64,000 nucleotides of DNA. Source: an uncultured Flavobacterium sp. (GTDB lineage: Bacteria > Bacteroidota > Bacteroidia > Flavobacteriales > Flavobacteriaceae). The notes under the pieces are model-generated. The model worked only from the letters and a program-made list of their open reading frames with translations. It did not search any database and was not told the DNA's origin. Both the position numbers and the translations under genes were made by a program. The DNA lies in the NCBI RefSeq assembly GCF_947632075.1, contig NZ_CANRNX010000005.1, positions 1 through 64,000 on the forward strand, written 5' to 3'. Below are positions 52,885 through 61,736 of this stretch, in pieces (within the stretch, counting starts at the first letter, position 1; each line of letters opens with the position of its first letter).

Positions 52885-54405
52885 ATGAATAAAAAAGTAA
52901 TTTTAATGATTTTAGATGGTTGGGGAAAATCTCCAGATCCTAAAATTTCTGCAGTAGATCAGGCAAAAACGCCTTTTATCGATTCTTTATATCCTAAATA
53001 TCCAAATACTTTATTACGAACAGATGGTTTAAATGTTGGTCTTCCTGAAGGTCAAATGGGAAATTCTGAAGTTGGTCATATGAATCTTGGAGCGGGTAGA
53101 ATTGTATATCAAGATTTAGCAAAAATTAACATTGCTGTTGAAAATAAAAGTATTGCTCAAAATTCTGAATTAGTAAAGGCTTTTGAATATGCTAAAACAA
53201 ATAATAAAAACGTTCATTTTTTAGGATTGGTTTCTGATGGAGGAGTACATTCACACATCAATCATTTATTCGGATTGTTAGATGCTGCTAAAGAAGCTAG
53301 TGTTGAGAATGTTTATGTTCATGCTTTTACCGATGGGCGAGATGTGGATCCAAAATCTGGAGCTGGGCACATTGAAGCTTTGGTTCAGCAGATGGGGAAA
53401 TCTACAGGTAAATTAGCTTCTGTTGTTGGAAGATATTTTGCTATGGATCGTGATAAACGTTGGGAACGCGTTAAGAAAGCTTATGATTTATTAGTTAAAG
53501 GAATTGGAATGCCTTCACAAAATGCTGTTTTAAGTATTTCAGATTCTTATATAAATAATGTAACAGATGAGTTTATTGAACCAATTTTAATGGTTGATGA
53601 AAATGATAAACCTGTGGCAACAATTGCAGAAGATGATGTTGTAATTTTCTTTAATTTCAGAACAGATCGTGGTCGTCAGTTAACAGAAGTTTTATCGCAA
53701 CAAGATTTGGTTGAGTTTGGAATGCAAAAACTAAATTTATATTATGTTACAATGACGAATTATGATGATAACTATCAGCATGTTCATGTAATGTATGATA
53801 AAGATAATATAACAGAAACTTTAGGTGAAGTGATTGCTAAAGCCGGAAAGAAACAAATTCGTATGGCTGAAACAGAGAAATATCCTCACGTAACATTTTT
53901 CTTTTCAGGAGGAAGAGAAGAGCCTTTTGAAGGAGAAAGCAGAATTTTATGTCCATCACCAAAGGTAGCTACTTATGATTTACAGCCAGAAATGAGTGCT
54001 TACGATTTAAAAAATGCACTTTTACGAGAATTAGACAAAGGAGAAGCTGATTTTGTTTGTTTGAATTTTGCAAACGGAGATATGGTTGGACATACCGGAA
54101 GCATGGAAGCTGCAATCATTGCTTGTGAAACTGTTGATAAATGCGTGAAAGAGCTTGTTGAAAAAGCAATTGAAAAAGATTATACGGTTTTAATCTTAGC
54201 AGATCACGGAAATTGTGAAACCATGTATAATCCTGATGGATCACCAAATACAGCGCACACAACAAATCCGGTTCCGTTTATCGTTGTTGATAAAGAAATC
54301 ACAGAAGTAAAACCAGATGGTGTTTTAGGAGATATTGCACCAACAGTTTTACACTTAATGGGAATTGAACAACCAGAAGCAATGACACGTCATTCGTTGG
54401 TTTAA
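52885..54405 (+). CDS. gpmI: 2,3-bisphosphoglycerate-independent phosphoglycerate mutase
   Basis: 506 residues from the ATG at 52885 (MNKKVILMILDGWGKSPDP). Metal and catalytic residues: Asp in ILDGWGK, the phosphoserine in GQMGNSEVGHMNLGAGR near 62, FTDGRDVDPKSG, FFNFRTDRGRQLTE, LADHGNCETMYN and PNTAHTTNPVPF near the end. It interconverts 3- and 2-phosphoglycerate in glycolysis with two Mn ions. It is monocistronic, with a good promoter and a terminator identical to that of the pseudouridine synthase gene. Confidence 0.97.
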   Translation: MNKKVILMILDGWGKSPDPKISAVDQAKTPFIDSLYPKYPNTLLRTDGLNVGLPEGQMGNSEVGHMNLGAGRIVYQDLAKINIAVENKSIAQNSELVKAFEYAKTNNKNVHFLGLVSDGGVHSHINHLFGLLDAAKEASVENVYVHAFTDGRDVDPKSGAGHIEALVQQMGKSTGKLASVVGRYFAMDRDKRWERVKKAYDLLVKGIGMPSQNAVLSISDSYINNVTDEFIEPILMVDENDKPVATIAEDDVVIFFNFRTDRGRQLTEVLSQQDLVEFGMQKLNLYYVTMTNYDDNYQHVHVMYDKDNITETLGEVIAKAGKKQIRMAETEKYPHVTFFFSGGREEPFEGESRILCPSPKVATYDLQPEMSAYDLKNALLRELDKGEADFVCLNFANGDMVGHTGSMEAAIIACETVDKCVKELVEKAIEKDYTVLILADHGNCETMYNPDGSPNTAHTTNPVPFIVVDKEITEVKPDGVLGDIAPTVLHLMGIEQPEAMTRHSLV

Positions 54406-54413
54406 TATTACAA

Positions 54414-54441
54414 AAAAGCACTTCGAAAGAAGTGCTTTTTT
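54414..54441. terminator. Terminator between gpmI and the convergent CoA-transferase gene
   Basis: AAAAGCACTTC-GAAA-GAAGTGCTTTT, A tract on the left and T tract on the right; works for both strands. Identical to the hairpin at 45085. Confidence 0.9.
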
Positions 54442-55706
54442 TATCTTGTTAATTCAAAGTATTCTTTTGCAATTTGTTCTCTAAAATCAGGATGTGCAAT
54501 TTCAATCATAGCTTTAACTCTTTCCTTTAAAGTTTTACCATATAAATTTGCTATTCCGTATTCTGTAACTATATACTGAACGTGAGCTCTGGTGGTTACT
54601 ACTCCAGCTCCTGGTTTCAAGATTGGAACAATTTTATTTACTCCTTTATTTGTAGTTGAAGGTAGCGCAATAATTGCTTTTCCTTCTTTACTTAATGAGG
54701 CACCTCGAATAAAATCCATTTGGCCACCAACACCAGAATACATTTTTGCGCCGAAAGAATCTGCACAAACTTGTCCTGTTAAATCAACTTCAATTGCAGA
54801 GTTAATTGCAATCATACGGTCGTTTTGGCGAATATTTGCAGTGTCATTTACATAAGAAGATTCTTTCATAACTAAAAACGGATTATCATTCACAAAGTCA
54901 TACAAACGTTGTGATCCGTTTAAAAAAGTAGCTAAGATTCTATCTTTATAAACACTTTTGTATTTTCCTGTAATAACTCCAGATTCTACTAAATCAATAA
55001 CCCCATCTGAAAACATTTCGGTATGAATACCTAAATCTTTATGATTTTTTAATTTTGATAGAACTGCATTCGGAATAGACCCTATCCCCATTTGCAAACA
55101 GCTACGGTCCTCAATTAAACTAGCTACAAACTCACCAATCTTATTTTCTGTTTCACTGATTTTTCCCGGAATTGATTCGTGTAACGGAACATCGTGTTCA
55201 ACACCAAAATCTATATCCGAAACGTGAATACTGGCATCTCCGAATGTACGGGGCATAAATTTGTTAACTTGAGCAATTACAAGTTTTGCATTTAAAATGG
55301 CAGCTTTTGTAGCTTCTACAGAAACTCCTAATGAGCAATATCCGTGAGCATCTGGAGGTGAAACGTGTATAAAAACGGCATCTAATTTTAAAATTCCTTT
55401 AGAAAAAAGATAAGGAATTTCACTTAAAAAAACTGGAGTATAAGAGCCATTTCCAGAAGTTAATGTGTGTCTTACATTTGAACCAATGAAAAAAGAGTTT
55501 ACATGAAAGTTTTCTTTGTATTTTACATTAGCATATTTGGCTTCACCTTCGGTATGTAAATGGCAAAGTTCTACATTTTTTAATTCTGCGGCTCTTTCAG
55601 TTAAAGCATTTGTTAGTAAACTTGGTGTTGCAGCTGCAGCTTGAACATAAATTCTGTCGTTTGATTTTATGTGTTTAACAGCTTCTGTAGCGGTTGTTAA
55701 AATCAT
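54441..55706 (-). CDS. Acetyl-CoA hydrolase/transferase family protein
   Basis: A 421-residue CoA-transferase of the Cat1/4-hydroxybutyrate type. Marks: VFIHVSPPDAHGYCSLGVSVEATKAA near 115, LQMGIGSIPNAVLSKLKNHKDLGIHTEMFSDGVIDL near 205-240, where the Glu after HT is the likely acyl-accepting residue, and VTTRAHVQYIVTEYGIANLYGKTLKERV near 385. It probably moves CoA between acetate and another acyl acid. The exact acceptor is not determined. Single gene on the minus strand. No unusual feature. Confidence 0.88.
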   Translation of the reverse strand: MILTTATEAVKHIKSNDRIYVQAAAATPSLLTNALTERAAELKNVELCHLHTEGEAKYANVKYKENFHVNSFFIGSNVRHTLTSGNGSYTPVFLSEIPYLFSKGILKLDAVFIHVSPPDAHGYCSLGVSVEATKAAILNAKLVIAQVNKFMPRTFGDASIHVSDIDFGVEHDVPLHESIPGKISETENKIGEFVASLIEDRSCLQMGIGSIPNAVLSKLKNHKDLGIHTEMFSDGVIDLVESGVITGKYKSVYKDRILATFLNGSQRLYDFVNDNPFLVMKESSYVNDTANIRQNDRMIAINSAIEVDLTGQVCADSFGAKMYSGVGGQMDFIRGASLSKEGKAIIALPSTTNKGVNKIVPILKPGAGVVTTRAHVQYIVTEYGIANLYGKTLKERVKAMIEIAHPDFREQIAKEYFELTR

Positions 55707-55795
55707 AAGGGCTTTTTTTAGATTAAACTACTATAAAAATACAATCTTAATTCATCATTTCATATTAAAATTTAATGTTTTCGTGCTATTTTTTT

Positions 55796-55823
55796 TTGAA
55801 CGTTTTAAAATTTAGTATTTTTG
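55796..55823 (+). promoter_or_regulatory. Predicted map promoter
   Basis: TTG at 55796 and TATTTTTG at 55816, spacer 17, 20 bases before the ATG at 55844. Excludes the long N-terminus in the ORF track. Confidence 0.65.
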
Positions 55824-55843
55824 TGTTTCGAAAAATCTATATC

Positions 55844-56662
55844 ATGATTATTACAAAAACACGTGAAGAAATTGAATTGATGCGAGAAGCAGCTTTATTA
55901 GTTTCAAAAGCATTAGGAATGTTAGCTGGTGAAATTAAACCAGGGGTAACAACTTTACATTTAGATAAATTAGCAGAACAATATATTAGAGATAACGGTG
56001 GAGTTCCTGGATTCTTAGGATTGTATGGATGTCCGGTAACTTTATTGACAAGTGTTAATGACCAAATTGTACACGGATTACCTACAAATCGTCCGTTAGA
56101 AGATGGTGATGTAGTTTCTTGTGATTTAGGAGCAATTGTGCACGAATTTTACGGTGATCATTGTTATACTTTTGAAGTTGGTGACGTAGCTGCCGAAACT
56201 AAAAAATTACTTCAAGTTACTAAAGAATCTTTATATGTTGGAATTAACGAATTTAGAGTAGGAAATAGAGTAGAAGACGTTGGCCATGCTATTCAGAAAT
56301 ATGCTGAATCTCATGATTACGGTGTTGTTCGTGAATTGGTTGGACACGGAATTGGTAAGAAAATGCACGAAGCGCCAGAAATGCCGAATTATGGTAAAAA
56401 AGGTCGTGGAAAGAAATTCGTAGAAGGAATGGTTGTTGCAATTGAACCAATGATTAATATGGGGACAAAAAACATTAAGCAATTAAAGGACGGGTGGACT
56501 ATTGCTACACGCGACGGAAAACCTTCAGCTCACTTTGAGCACGATGTTGCTTTAGTGGATGGTAAACCTGAAATTTTATCTACTTTCTATTACATTTATA
56601 AAGAGTTAGGAATTGTAAGTAACGAAGAAGATGCTTTTAGACAAGTTTCTTTAGTTCTTTAA
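55844..56662 (+). CDS. map: Type I methionine aminopeptidase
   Basis: 272 residues from the ATG at 55844 (MIITKTREEIELMREAALLV). The five metal ligands lie in DVVSCDLGAIVHEFYGDHCYTF (two Asp), ELVGHGIGKKMHEAPE (His), VVAIEPMIN (Glu) and SAHFEHDVALVDG (Glu); the order and spacing fit Map. It removes N-terminal Met from nascent proteins. A methyltransferase gene follows after 7 bases. Length is slightly longer than E. coli Map through a C-terminal extension (KELGIVSNEEDAFRQVSLVL), as usual in Bacteroidota. Confidence 0.96.
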   Translation: MIITKTREEIELMREAALLVSKALGMLAGEIKPGVTTLHLDKLAEQYIRDNGGVPGFLGLYGCPVTLLTSVNDQIVHGLPTNRPLEDGDVVSCDLGAIVHEFYGDHCYTFEVGDVAAETKKLLQVTKESLYVGINEFRVGNRVEDVGHAIQKYAESHDYGVVRELVGHGIGKKMHEAPEMPNYGKKGRGKKFVEGMVVAIEPMINMGTKNIKQLKDGWTIATRDGKPSAHFEHDVALVDGKPEILSTFYYIYKELGIVSNEEDAFRQVSLVL

Positions 56663-56669
56663 TCTATTC

Positions 56670-57434
56670 ATGAAAAAAATATTTAAAATAGTTTTGAATC
56701 GCGTACCTCGACCGATATTAATTCGGATGAGTTATGTGGTTCGTCCTATTTTAGCCCTATGGTTAAAAGGTGATAAGTTTACAGATCCGATTGATGGAAA
56801 ATCTTTCCGATCTTTTCTTCCTTACGGATACGGAAAACAACGAAATAACGTGCTTTCACCGAGTACACTTTCTCTAGAAAGACATCGTTTGTTGTGGTTG
56901 TATCTTCAGAATGAAACCGATTTTTTTACTAAAGAATTAAAAGTTTTGCATTTTGCACCAGAACAAGCATTTTACAAACGATTCCGAAAACAAAAAAATC
57001 TAAATTGCACAACAACCGATTTAGAATCGCCTTTGGCAGATGTTAAAGCTGATATTTGTGATTTGCCTTTTGAAGATAATTCTTTCGATTTTATTTTATG
57101 TAATCATGTTTTAGAACATATTCCAGACGATAAAAAAGCCATGCAAGAATTGTATCGAATTTTAAAACCTGGCGGAATTGGTGTTTTTCAAATTCCTCTT
57201 GATTTAAATCGAGAATTTACTTTTGAAGATGATTCAATTGTTGATAAAGCAGAAAGGGCTGAAGTTTTTGGGCAATACGACCATGTTCGTGTTTACGGAA
57301 GAGATTTTTTTGACAAACTTAGAGCAGTTGGTTTTAAAGTTGATGAGGTAGATTATACTAATAATTTAGGACCAGAATTGGTACAAAAATATTGTTTAGA
57401 ACCTGGAGAAATTATTCCAGTTTGTTATAAATAA
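56670..57434 (+). CDS. Class I SAM-dependent methyltransferase (Methyltransf_11 type)
   Basis: A 254-residue protein, 7 bases after map and probably cotranscribed. An N-terminal region (about 1-90) with FRSFLPYGYGKQRNNVLSPS-type residues precedes the Rossmann core: VLHFAPEQAFYKRF (motif I variant with HFAPE in place of GxGxG), DICDLPFEDNSFDFILCNHVLEHIPDDKKAMQEL and RILKPGGIGVFQIPL. The substrate is unknown. The N-terminal half resembles methyltransferases seen near glycan genes, but nothing of that kind is adjacent. Confidence 0.85.
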   Translation: MKKIFKIVLNRVPRPILIRMSYVVRPILALWLKGDKFTDPIDGKSFRSFLPYGYGKQRNNVLSPSTLSLERHRLLWLYLQNETDFFTKELKVLHFAPEQAFYKRFRKQKNLNCTTTDLESPLADVKADICDLPFEDNSFDFILCNHVLEHIPDDKKAMQELYRILKPGGIGVFQIPLDLNREFTFEDDSIVDKAERAEVFGQYDHVRVYGRDFFDKLRAVGFKVDEVDYTNNLGPELVQKYCLEPGEIIPVCYK

Positions 57435-57436
57435 AG

Positions 57437-57459
57437 TCCTGCATTGCAGGATTTTTTTG
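57437..57459 (+). terminator. Terminator after the map-methyltransferase unit
   Basis: TCCTGC-ATT-GCAGGA followed by seven T, 3 bases past the stop codon. Confidence 0.8.
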
Positions 57460-57508
57460 TTTTAAAATTATTTGATATTTACTATCTTTAAAAAATAAAA
57501 CCTATTTC

Positions 57509-58753
57509 ATGTTTCGAAAAATAATTTATCTGTTTCTACTTTTAAGCGTTCAATTATTTGCTCAAAAAAGTAACGAAGTTGCTCCACCATATTATATAAA
57601 ATCAGTTTCAATAAATACTGGTGCAGAATCTTTATATCCGATGTTTCGTTTGGGAGATTCATTTAATTTAGAGTTTGACGATCTAATGGCACAAAGTTTT
57701 AACTACTACTATAAAATAAAACATTATAATGCCGATTGGACACCTTCTAATTTACAAATCACTGAATATTTAGGAGGTTTCGATAATATAATGATAAACA
57801 ATTTTCAAAATTCGTTTAATACACTTCAAAGTTACACGCATTATAAGTTAACATTGCCAAATCGAAATACTAGAATTTTAATTTCAGGAAATTATATGAT
57901 TGAGATTTTAGATGACGATGGTGATTTGATGTTTTCAAGAAGAGTAATTGTTTACGAAGAAGAAGTTCAAGTAGCCGTAAGGGTAAACAGAACAAGAAAT
58001 AATGAAACTATAGATTCAAAACAAAACGTTGGAATTACTATTGATTATAACGTTGAAGCTTATAACAATCCAAGTAGAAATTTTAAAATTGCAATTCTAC
58101 AAAATGGTCGTTTTGATACTGCAATTACAAACGTTCAGCCACAATATACTTTAGGGAATCAGTTTATATATAATTATGATAATGAAACTCAGTTTTATGG
58201 AGGAAATGAGTTTCTGTATTTTGATAATAGCGATATTAAGCAACCAAATAACACGATTGTAAAGATTGAGTCAACAGATATTTACAGTTCATATTTATAT
58301 CCGTTGGCACCGAGAGGATTAAGACAGTATTCATACTATCAAGATATTAATGGAGCTTTTTATCCTCGAAATAGATTTAGAGACGATGCTGCAGTAGATG
58401 CAGATTATGCCTGGGTTTATTTCAATTTACCAACCGAAGAATATATTGGAAAAGATGTTTATGTAGTTGGAATGGTTGATAATTATTTATTAAGCGATAG
58501 TAACAAATTAGTTTACGATTCAACAGAAAAAGCATACAAAAAAGCAATGCTTTTAAAACAAGGATTTACGAGTTATCTATTTTGTTTGGTAGATTCAAAT
58601 ACAAATAAAATAGATTTTGAAAATGCTATCGACGGTAATTATTATCAAACAGAAAATGATTATCAGGTAATTGTTTATTATCGTGGAGTTATTGATCGAT
58701 CAGATCGTGTGATCGGTTTTGGTACAGCAAGAAGTTTAAATATTACAAATTAA
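57509..58753 (+). CDS. Type IX secretion system plug protein (DUF5103)
   Basis: A 414-residue exported protein: signal peptide MFRKIIYLFLLLSVQLFAQ, then the beta-sandwich regions of DUF5103 with LYPMFRLGDSFNLEFDDL, YYKIKHYNADWTPSNLQITEYLGGF near 75, and PRNRFRDDAAVDADYAWVYFNL near 280. Plug proteins block the SprA translocon pore of the type IX system in Bacteroidota. This places the organism among T9SS-bearing members, but no other T9SS gene is in the window. It appears to be its own unit; apaG follows with a separate -7 box. Confidence 0.9.
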   Translation: MFRKIIYLFLLLSVQLFAQKSNEVAPPYYIKSVSINTGAESLYPMFRLGDSFNLEFDDLMAQSFNYYYKIKHYNADWTPSNLQITEYLGGFDNIMINNFQNSFNTLQSYTHYKLTLPNRNTRILISGNYMIEILDDDGDLMFSRRVIVYEEEVQVAVRVNRTRNNETIDSKQNVGITIDYNVEAYNNPSRNFKIAILQNGRFDTAITNVQPQYTLGNQFIYNYDNETQFYGGNEFLYFDNSDIKQPNNTIVKIESTDIYSSYLYPLAPRGLRQYSYYQDINGAFYPRNRFRDDAAVDADYAWVYFNLPTEEYIGKDVYVVGMVDNYLLSDSNKLVYDSTEKAYKKAMLLKQGFTSYLFCLVDSNTNKIDFENAIDGNYYQTENDYQVIVYYRGVIDRSDRVIGFGTARSLNITN

Positions 58754-58777
58754 CAAATTATTAAGTTGGAAATTTGT

Positions 58778-58785
58778 TATCTTTG
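58778..58785 (+). promoter_or_regulatory. Predicted -7 box of apaG
   Basis: TATCTTTG matches TAnnTTTG, 21 bases before the ATG at 58807. No TTG at the usual distance. Confidence 0.5.
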
Positions 58786-58806
58786 AAATGAATAAGCGCT
58801 TTAATT

Positions 58807-59193
58807 ATGATTTCACAAATTACCAAAGGCATAAAAATTTCTGTAAAAACTAGTTTTGAAGGCACGTATTTCAAAAACTATCAAATACATTTTGCCTTTA
58901 GTTACGAAATTATGATTGAGAATCAAGGGAAAGATTATGTACAACTTGAATCGCGTCATTGGGAAATAAAAGATGCTTTAAAAGAAGTTGAATTTGTCGA
59001 TGGTGAAGGGGTTTTAGGAAAAAAACCTGTTATAAAACCAGGTGAGAAACATGTATATAGTTCAGGTTGTTTATTAACCTCGCCTTTTGGATCTATGAAA
59101 GGATATTATAATATGATTAATTTTTCTACAACCAGAAAGTTTAAAGTTGTTATTCCTACATTCAAGTTAAGTGCACCATTTGCAATAAATTAA
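58807..59193 (+). CDS. apaG: ApaG family protein
   Basis: A 128-residue single-domain beta-sandwich protein: IHFAFSYEIMIENQGKDYVQLESRHWEI, then GVLGKKPVIKPGEKHVYSSG and TSPFGSMKGYYNM are diagnostic of ApaG. It is linked in the family to Co/Mg efflux or phosphate-ester signalling, with mechanism unclear. It sits 26 bases before pruA on the same strand and has its own -7 box. Confidence 0.93.
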   Translation: MISQITKGIKISVKTSFEGTYFKNYQIHFAFSYEIMIENQGKDYVQLESRHWEIKDALKEVEFVDGEGVLGKKPVIKPGEKHVYSSGCLLTSPFGSMKGYYNMINFSTTRKFKVVIPTFKLSAPFAIN

Positions 59194-59219
59194 TCAAGAA
59201 CAAACTAATTAATAAAATT

Positions 59220-60845
59220 ATGCCTAAAGGAATTTTTAATGTTCCAAAAGCGTACAACGAAGTTGTAAAATCATACGCTCCAGGAACTCCTGAAAGAGAA
59301 GAAGTAAAAAAAGTATTCAGTGAATTATATAATTCAACAGTTGATGTTCCTCTTTACATTGGTGGAGAAGAGGTTAGAACGGGAAATACAAAAAACTTAT
59401 TTCCTCCGTTTGATCATCAACATCATTTAGGTGTTTATCACTTGGCAGATAAAGCTTTGGTAGAAAAAGCAATCTCAACTGCTCTTGAAGCACGTAAAAA
59501 ATGGTCTGCAATGGCTTGGGAACATAGAGCTTCTATTTTCTTAAAAGCAGCAGAATTATTAGCTGGTCCTTACCGTGCTAAAATCAACGCTGCAACAATG
59601 ATTGCTCAAGGAAAAACAGTTCATCAAGCAGAAATTGATTCAGCTTGTGAATTTATCGATTTCTTAAGATACAACGTAGAGTACATGACACAAGTTTATG
59701 CTCAACAACCTGCATCTTCAGAAGGAATTTGGAATAGAGTAGAGCACCGTCCGTTAGAAGGATTTGTTTATGCAATTACGCCATTTAACTTTACAGCTAT
59801 CTCTGGTAACTTACCTTCTTGTGTAGCTATGATGGGGAATGTTGTTGTTTGGAAACCAGCTGCTACTCAAATTTATTCAGCGCAAGTTATTGTTGAGGTT
59901 TTCAAAAAAGCAGGTTTACCTGATGGAGTTATCAATGTAGTTTACGGTGATTCAGCAATGATTACAGATACTATTTTAGATAACGAAAATTTTGCAGGAA
60001 TTCACTTCACAGGTTCAACAGGAGTATTTAATGATTTCTGGGGAACTATCGGAAAAAACATTTCTAAATATAAAACATATCCAAGAATTGTAGGAGAAAC
60101 AGGAGGAAAAGATTTTGTTTGGGCACATCCATCTTCAGATGCAAAAGAGGTAGCAACAGCTTTATCTCGTGGAGCTTTTGAATACCAAGGACAAAAATGT
60201 TCGGCAGCTTCTCGTGCTTATATTCCAGCTTCGTTATGGGAAGAAGTTAAAAACTTCGTAATCGAGGATGTGAAATCATTTAAAATGGGGTCTCCAGAAG
60301 ATATGAGTAACTTTATGTCTGCGGTAATTACAGAAAGTTCTTTTGATAAATTAGCTAAAGCAATTGAAGATGCTAAAGCTTCAAACGAAGCAGAAATTGT
60401 TGTTGGTGGTAGATATGACAAATCAAAAGGATGGTTTATTGAACCAACGGTTATCTTAACTTCGAATCCGAAATACGATACCATGGAACGCGAATTATTT
60501 GGTCCGGTATTAACGGTTTATGTTTATGAAGATGCGAAATGGGAAGAGTCGTTAAAGTTAGTTGATGAAACTTCGAATTACGCGTTAACAGGTGCTATTT
60601 TCTCTCAAGATCGTTATGTGATAGAGATTGCTTCAAAGGCTTTAGAAAATGCTGCAGGTAACTTCTATATAAACGATAAACCAACTGGAGCTGTTGTGGG
60701 ACAACAACCATTTGGTGGAGCTAGAGGTTCTGGAACGAATGATAAAGCAGGTTCAGTGTTGAATTTATTGCGTTGGGTTTCTCCACGTACTATTAAAGAA
60801 ACATTTGTACCAGCTACAGATTATAGATATCCGTTTTTAGGGTAA
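59220..60845 (+). CDS. pruA: L-glutamate gamma-semialdehyde (P5C) dehydrogenase
   Basis: A 541-residue aldehyde dehydrogenase. The catalytic Cys is in FEYQGQKCSAASRAYI near 327, the general-base Glu in RIVGETGGKDFVWAHP near 293, and the NAD loop in HFTGSTGVFNDFW. The start (MPKGIFNVPKAYNEVVKSYA) and end (FVPATDYRYPFLG) match eukaryote-like P5CDH found in Bacteroidota. It oxidises glutamate semialdehyde to glutamate in proline breakdown. Its stop lies inside the 3' end of the next gene (25-base tail-to-tail overlap), with no terminator of its own. Confidence 0.95.
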   Translation: MPKGIFNVPKAYNEVVKSYAPGTPEREEVKKVFSELYNSTVDVPLYIGGEEVRTGNTKNLFPPFDHQHHLGVYHLADKALVEKAISTALEARKKWSAMAWEHRASIFLKAAELLAGPYRAKINAATMIAQGKTVHQAEIDSACEFIDFLRYNVEYMTQVYAQQPASSEGIWNRVEHRPLEGFVYAITPFNFTAISGNLPSCVAMMGNVVVWKPAATQIYSAQVIVEVFKKAGLPDGVINVVYGDSAMITDTILDNENFAGIHFTGSTGVFNDFWGTIGKNISKYKTYPRIVGETGGKDFVWAHPSSDAKEVATALSRGAFEYQGQKCSAASRAYIPASLWEEVKNFVIEDVKSFKMGSPEDMSNFMSAVITESSFDKLAKAIEDAKASNEAEIVVGGRYDKSKGWFIEPTVILTSNPKYDTMERELFGPVLTVYVYEDAKWEESLKLVDETSNYALTGAIFSQDRYVIEIASKALENAAGNFYINDKPTGAVVGQQPFGGARGSGTNDKAGSVLNLLRWVSPRTIKETFVPATDYRYPFLG

Positions 60846-61378
60846 TTAAATTTTGTAGTAGCCTTTTTGTCTTTAGAATCTGATTTAGGTTCGTCTTTTT
60901 TACTGTCTTTATCACAAGATTTTCCAGATTTTGAACAACAACCTTTTTTCTCTTTTTTAGGTTCTTGGTCAATAAGCATTGCTGTTTCTAAAGACGATTG
61001 CATGTTTTCTACTTGATATAAACCATCTCCAATTTTTTCAACTGTTTCTTCAATTGTTGTTGGAGTTTGTTTCGCATTATCGAATTCAACAGTAGCAGTC
61101 TTGGTTTCAAAATCAACAGTAGCTGTTTTTACACCTTTTAATTTAGCTAATTTCCCTTCAATTACTTTTGCACATCCAACAGCACACGACATTCCTTCGA
61201 TTTGAAAAGTAGCTTTTTCCATGGTTCCTGCAACTTCGTTAGAAGTAGTGTCGTTTGGAGTTGTATTCTCAATTTCTAAATTATCATTTCCGTTTGAATC
61301 GATGGTTTCTACAACTTTGTCTTTACATCCTACCATAAAAATAGCCGAAAGAGCTAATAAAGCAAATGATTTTTTCAT
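60821..61378 (-). CDS. Lipoprotein with heavy-metal-associated (HMA) domain
   Basis: A 185-residue protein: lipoprotein signal MKKSFALLALSAIFMVGC (Cys18), an acidic low-complexity spacer, an HMA fold at about 53-125 (ATFQIEGMSCAVGCAKVIEG, GVKTATVDFETKTATVEFD) and a Cys/Lys-rich tail (KKGCCSKSGKSCDKDSKKDE). The metal site reads CAVGC, C-x3-C, rather than the usual CxxC. It probably carries copper or another soft metal at the outer membrane or periplasm. The first 45 residues are a paralogue of the next gene. Overlaps pruA by 25 bases. Confidence 0.85.
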   Translation of the reverse strand: MKKSFALLALSAIFMVGCKDKVVETIDSNGNDNLEIENTTPNDTTSNEVAGTMEKATFQIEGMSCAVGCAKVIEGKLAKLKGVKTATVDFETKTATVEFDNAKQTPTTIEETVEKIGDGLYQVENMQSSLETAMLIDQEPKKEKKGCCSKSGKSCDKDSKKDEPKSDSKDKKATTKFNYPKNGYL

Positions 61379-61414
61379 ATTTTTTTTAATATTTAAGTAA
61401 CTGATTTATATATA

Positions 61415-61422
61415 CAAATGTA
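61415..61422 (-). promoter_or_regulatory. Predicted -7 box of the HMA lipoprotein gene
   Basis: Minus strand TACATTTG matches TAnnTTTG, 36 bases upstream of the ATG and immediately after the T run of the preceding terminator. The same arrangement occurs at 61720. Confidence 0.6.
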
Positions 61423-61431
61423 TAAAAAAAA

Positions 61432-61452
61432 AGCTGCCAACGAATGGTAGCT
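61432..61452 (-). terminator. Terminator of the small lipoprotein gene
   Basis: AGCTGCCA / TGGTAGCT stem (one G-U as RNA), ACGAA-side loop, T run on the minus strand running straight into the next -7 box. Confidence 0.75.
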
Positions 61453-61472
61453 AAAAATTTTAGTTTTTTAAG

Positions 61473-61673
61473 TTATTTAAGTTCATCACCTGTTGCAGTT
61501 TCATAACCTTCAGTTTCTGCAGGAGTAAGCTCTGTTGAAGTAGTATCTTGTTGCGTTACGTTTTCAATTTGTGGAGAATCTGTTCCATCAGTTTCAATTG
61601 TATCAACAACTTTATCTTTGCAGCTTACCGTGAAAATAGTAGATAAAGCTAATAATGCGATCGTTTTTTTCAT
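61473..61673 (-). CDS. Small lipoprotein paralogous to the N-terminus of the HMA lipoprotein
   Basis: 66 residues from the ATG at 61673 (MKKTIALLALSTIFTVSCKD); the track start at 61745 is not credible because it lies upstream of a -7 box. Lipidated Cys18. The leader and the following 28 residues (KDKVVDTIETDGTDSPQIEN) match the neighbouring HMA lipoprotein closely, but the HMA domain itself is absent and the rest is an acidic tail (PAETEGYETATGDELK). It looks like a tandem duplicate that lost or never had the metal domain. Function unknown. Confidence 0.8.
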   Translation of the reverse strand: MKKTIALLALSTIFTVSCKDKVVDTIETDGTDSPQIENVTQQDTTSTELTPAETEGYETATGDELK

Positions 61674-61719
61674 TTTCTTGTGTTTTGAATTAATGTGTAA
61701 TAACGTTGTTATTGTTGTA

Positions 61720-61727
61720 CAAATGTA
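61720..61727 (-). promoter_or_regulatory. Predicted -7 box of the small lipoprotein gene
   Basis: Minus strand TACATTTG, 46 bases upstream of the ATG, directly following the M16 terminator T run. Duplicate of the arrangement at 61415. Confidence 0.6.
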
Positions 61728-61736
61728 TAAAAAAAA

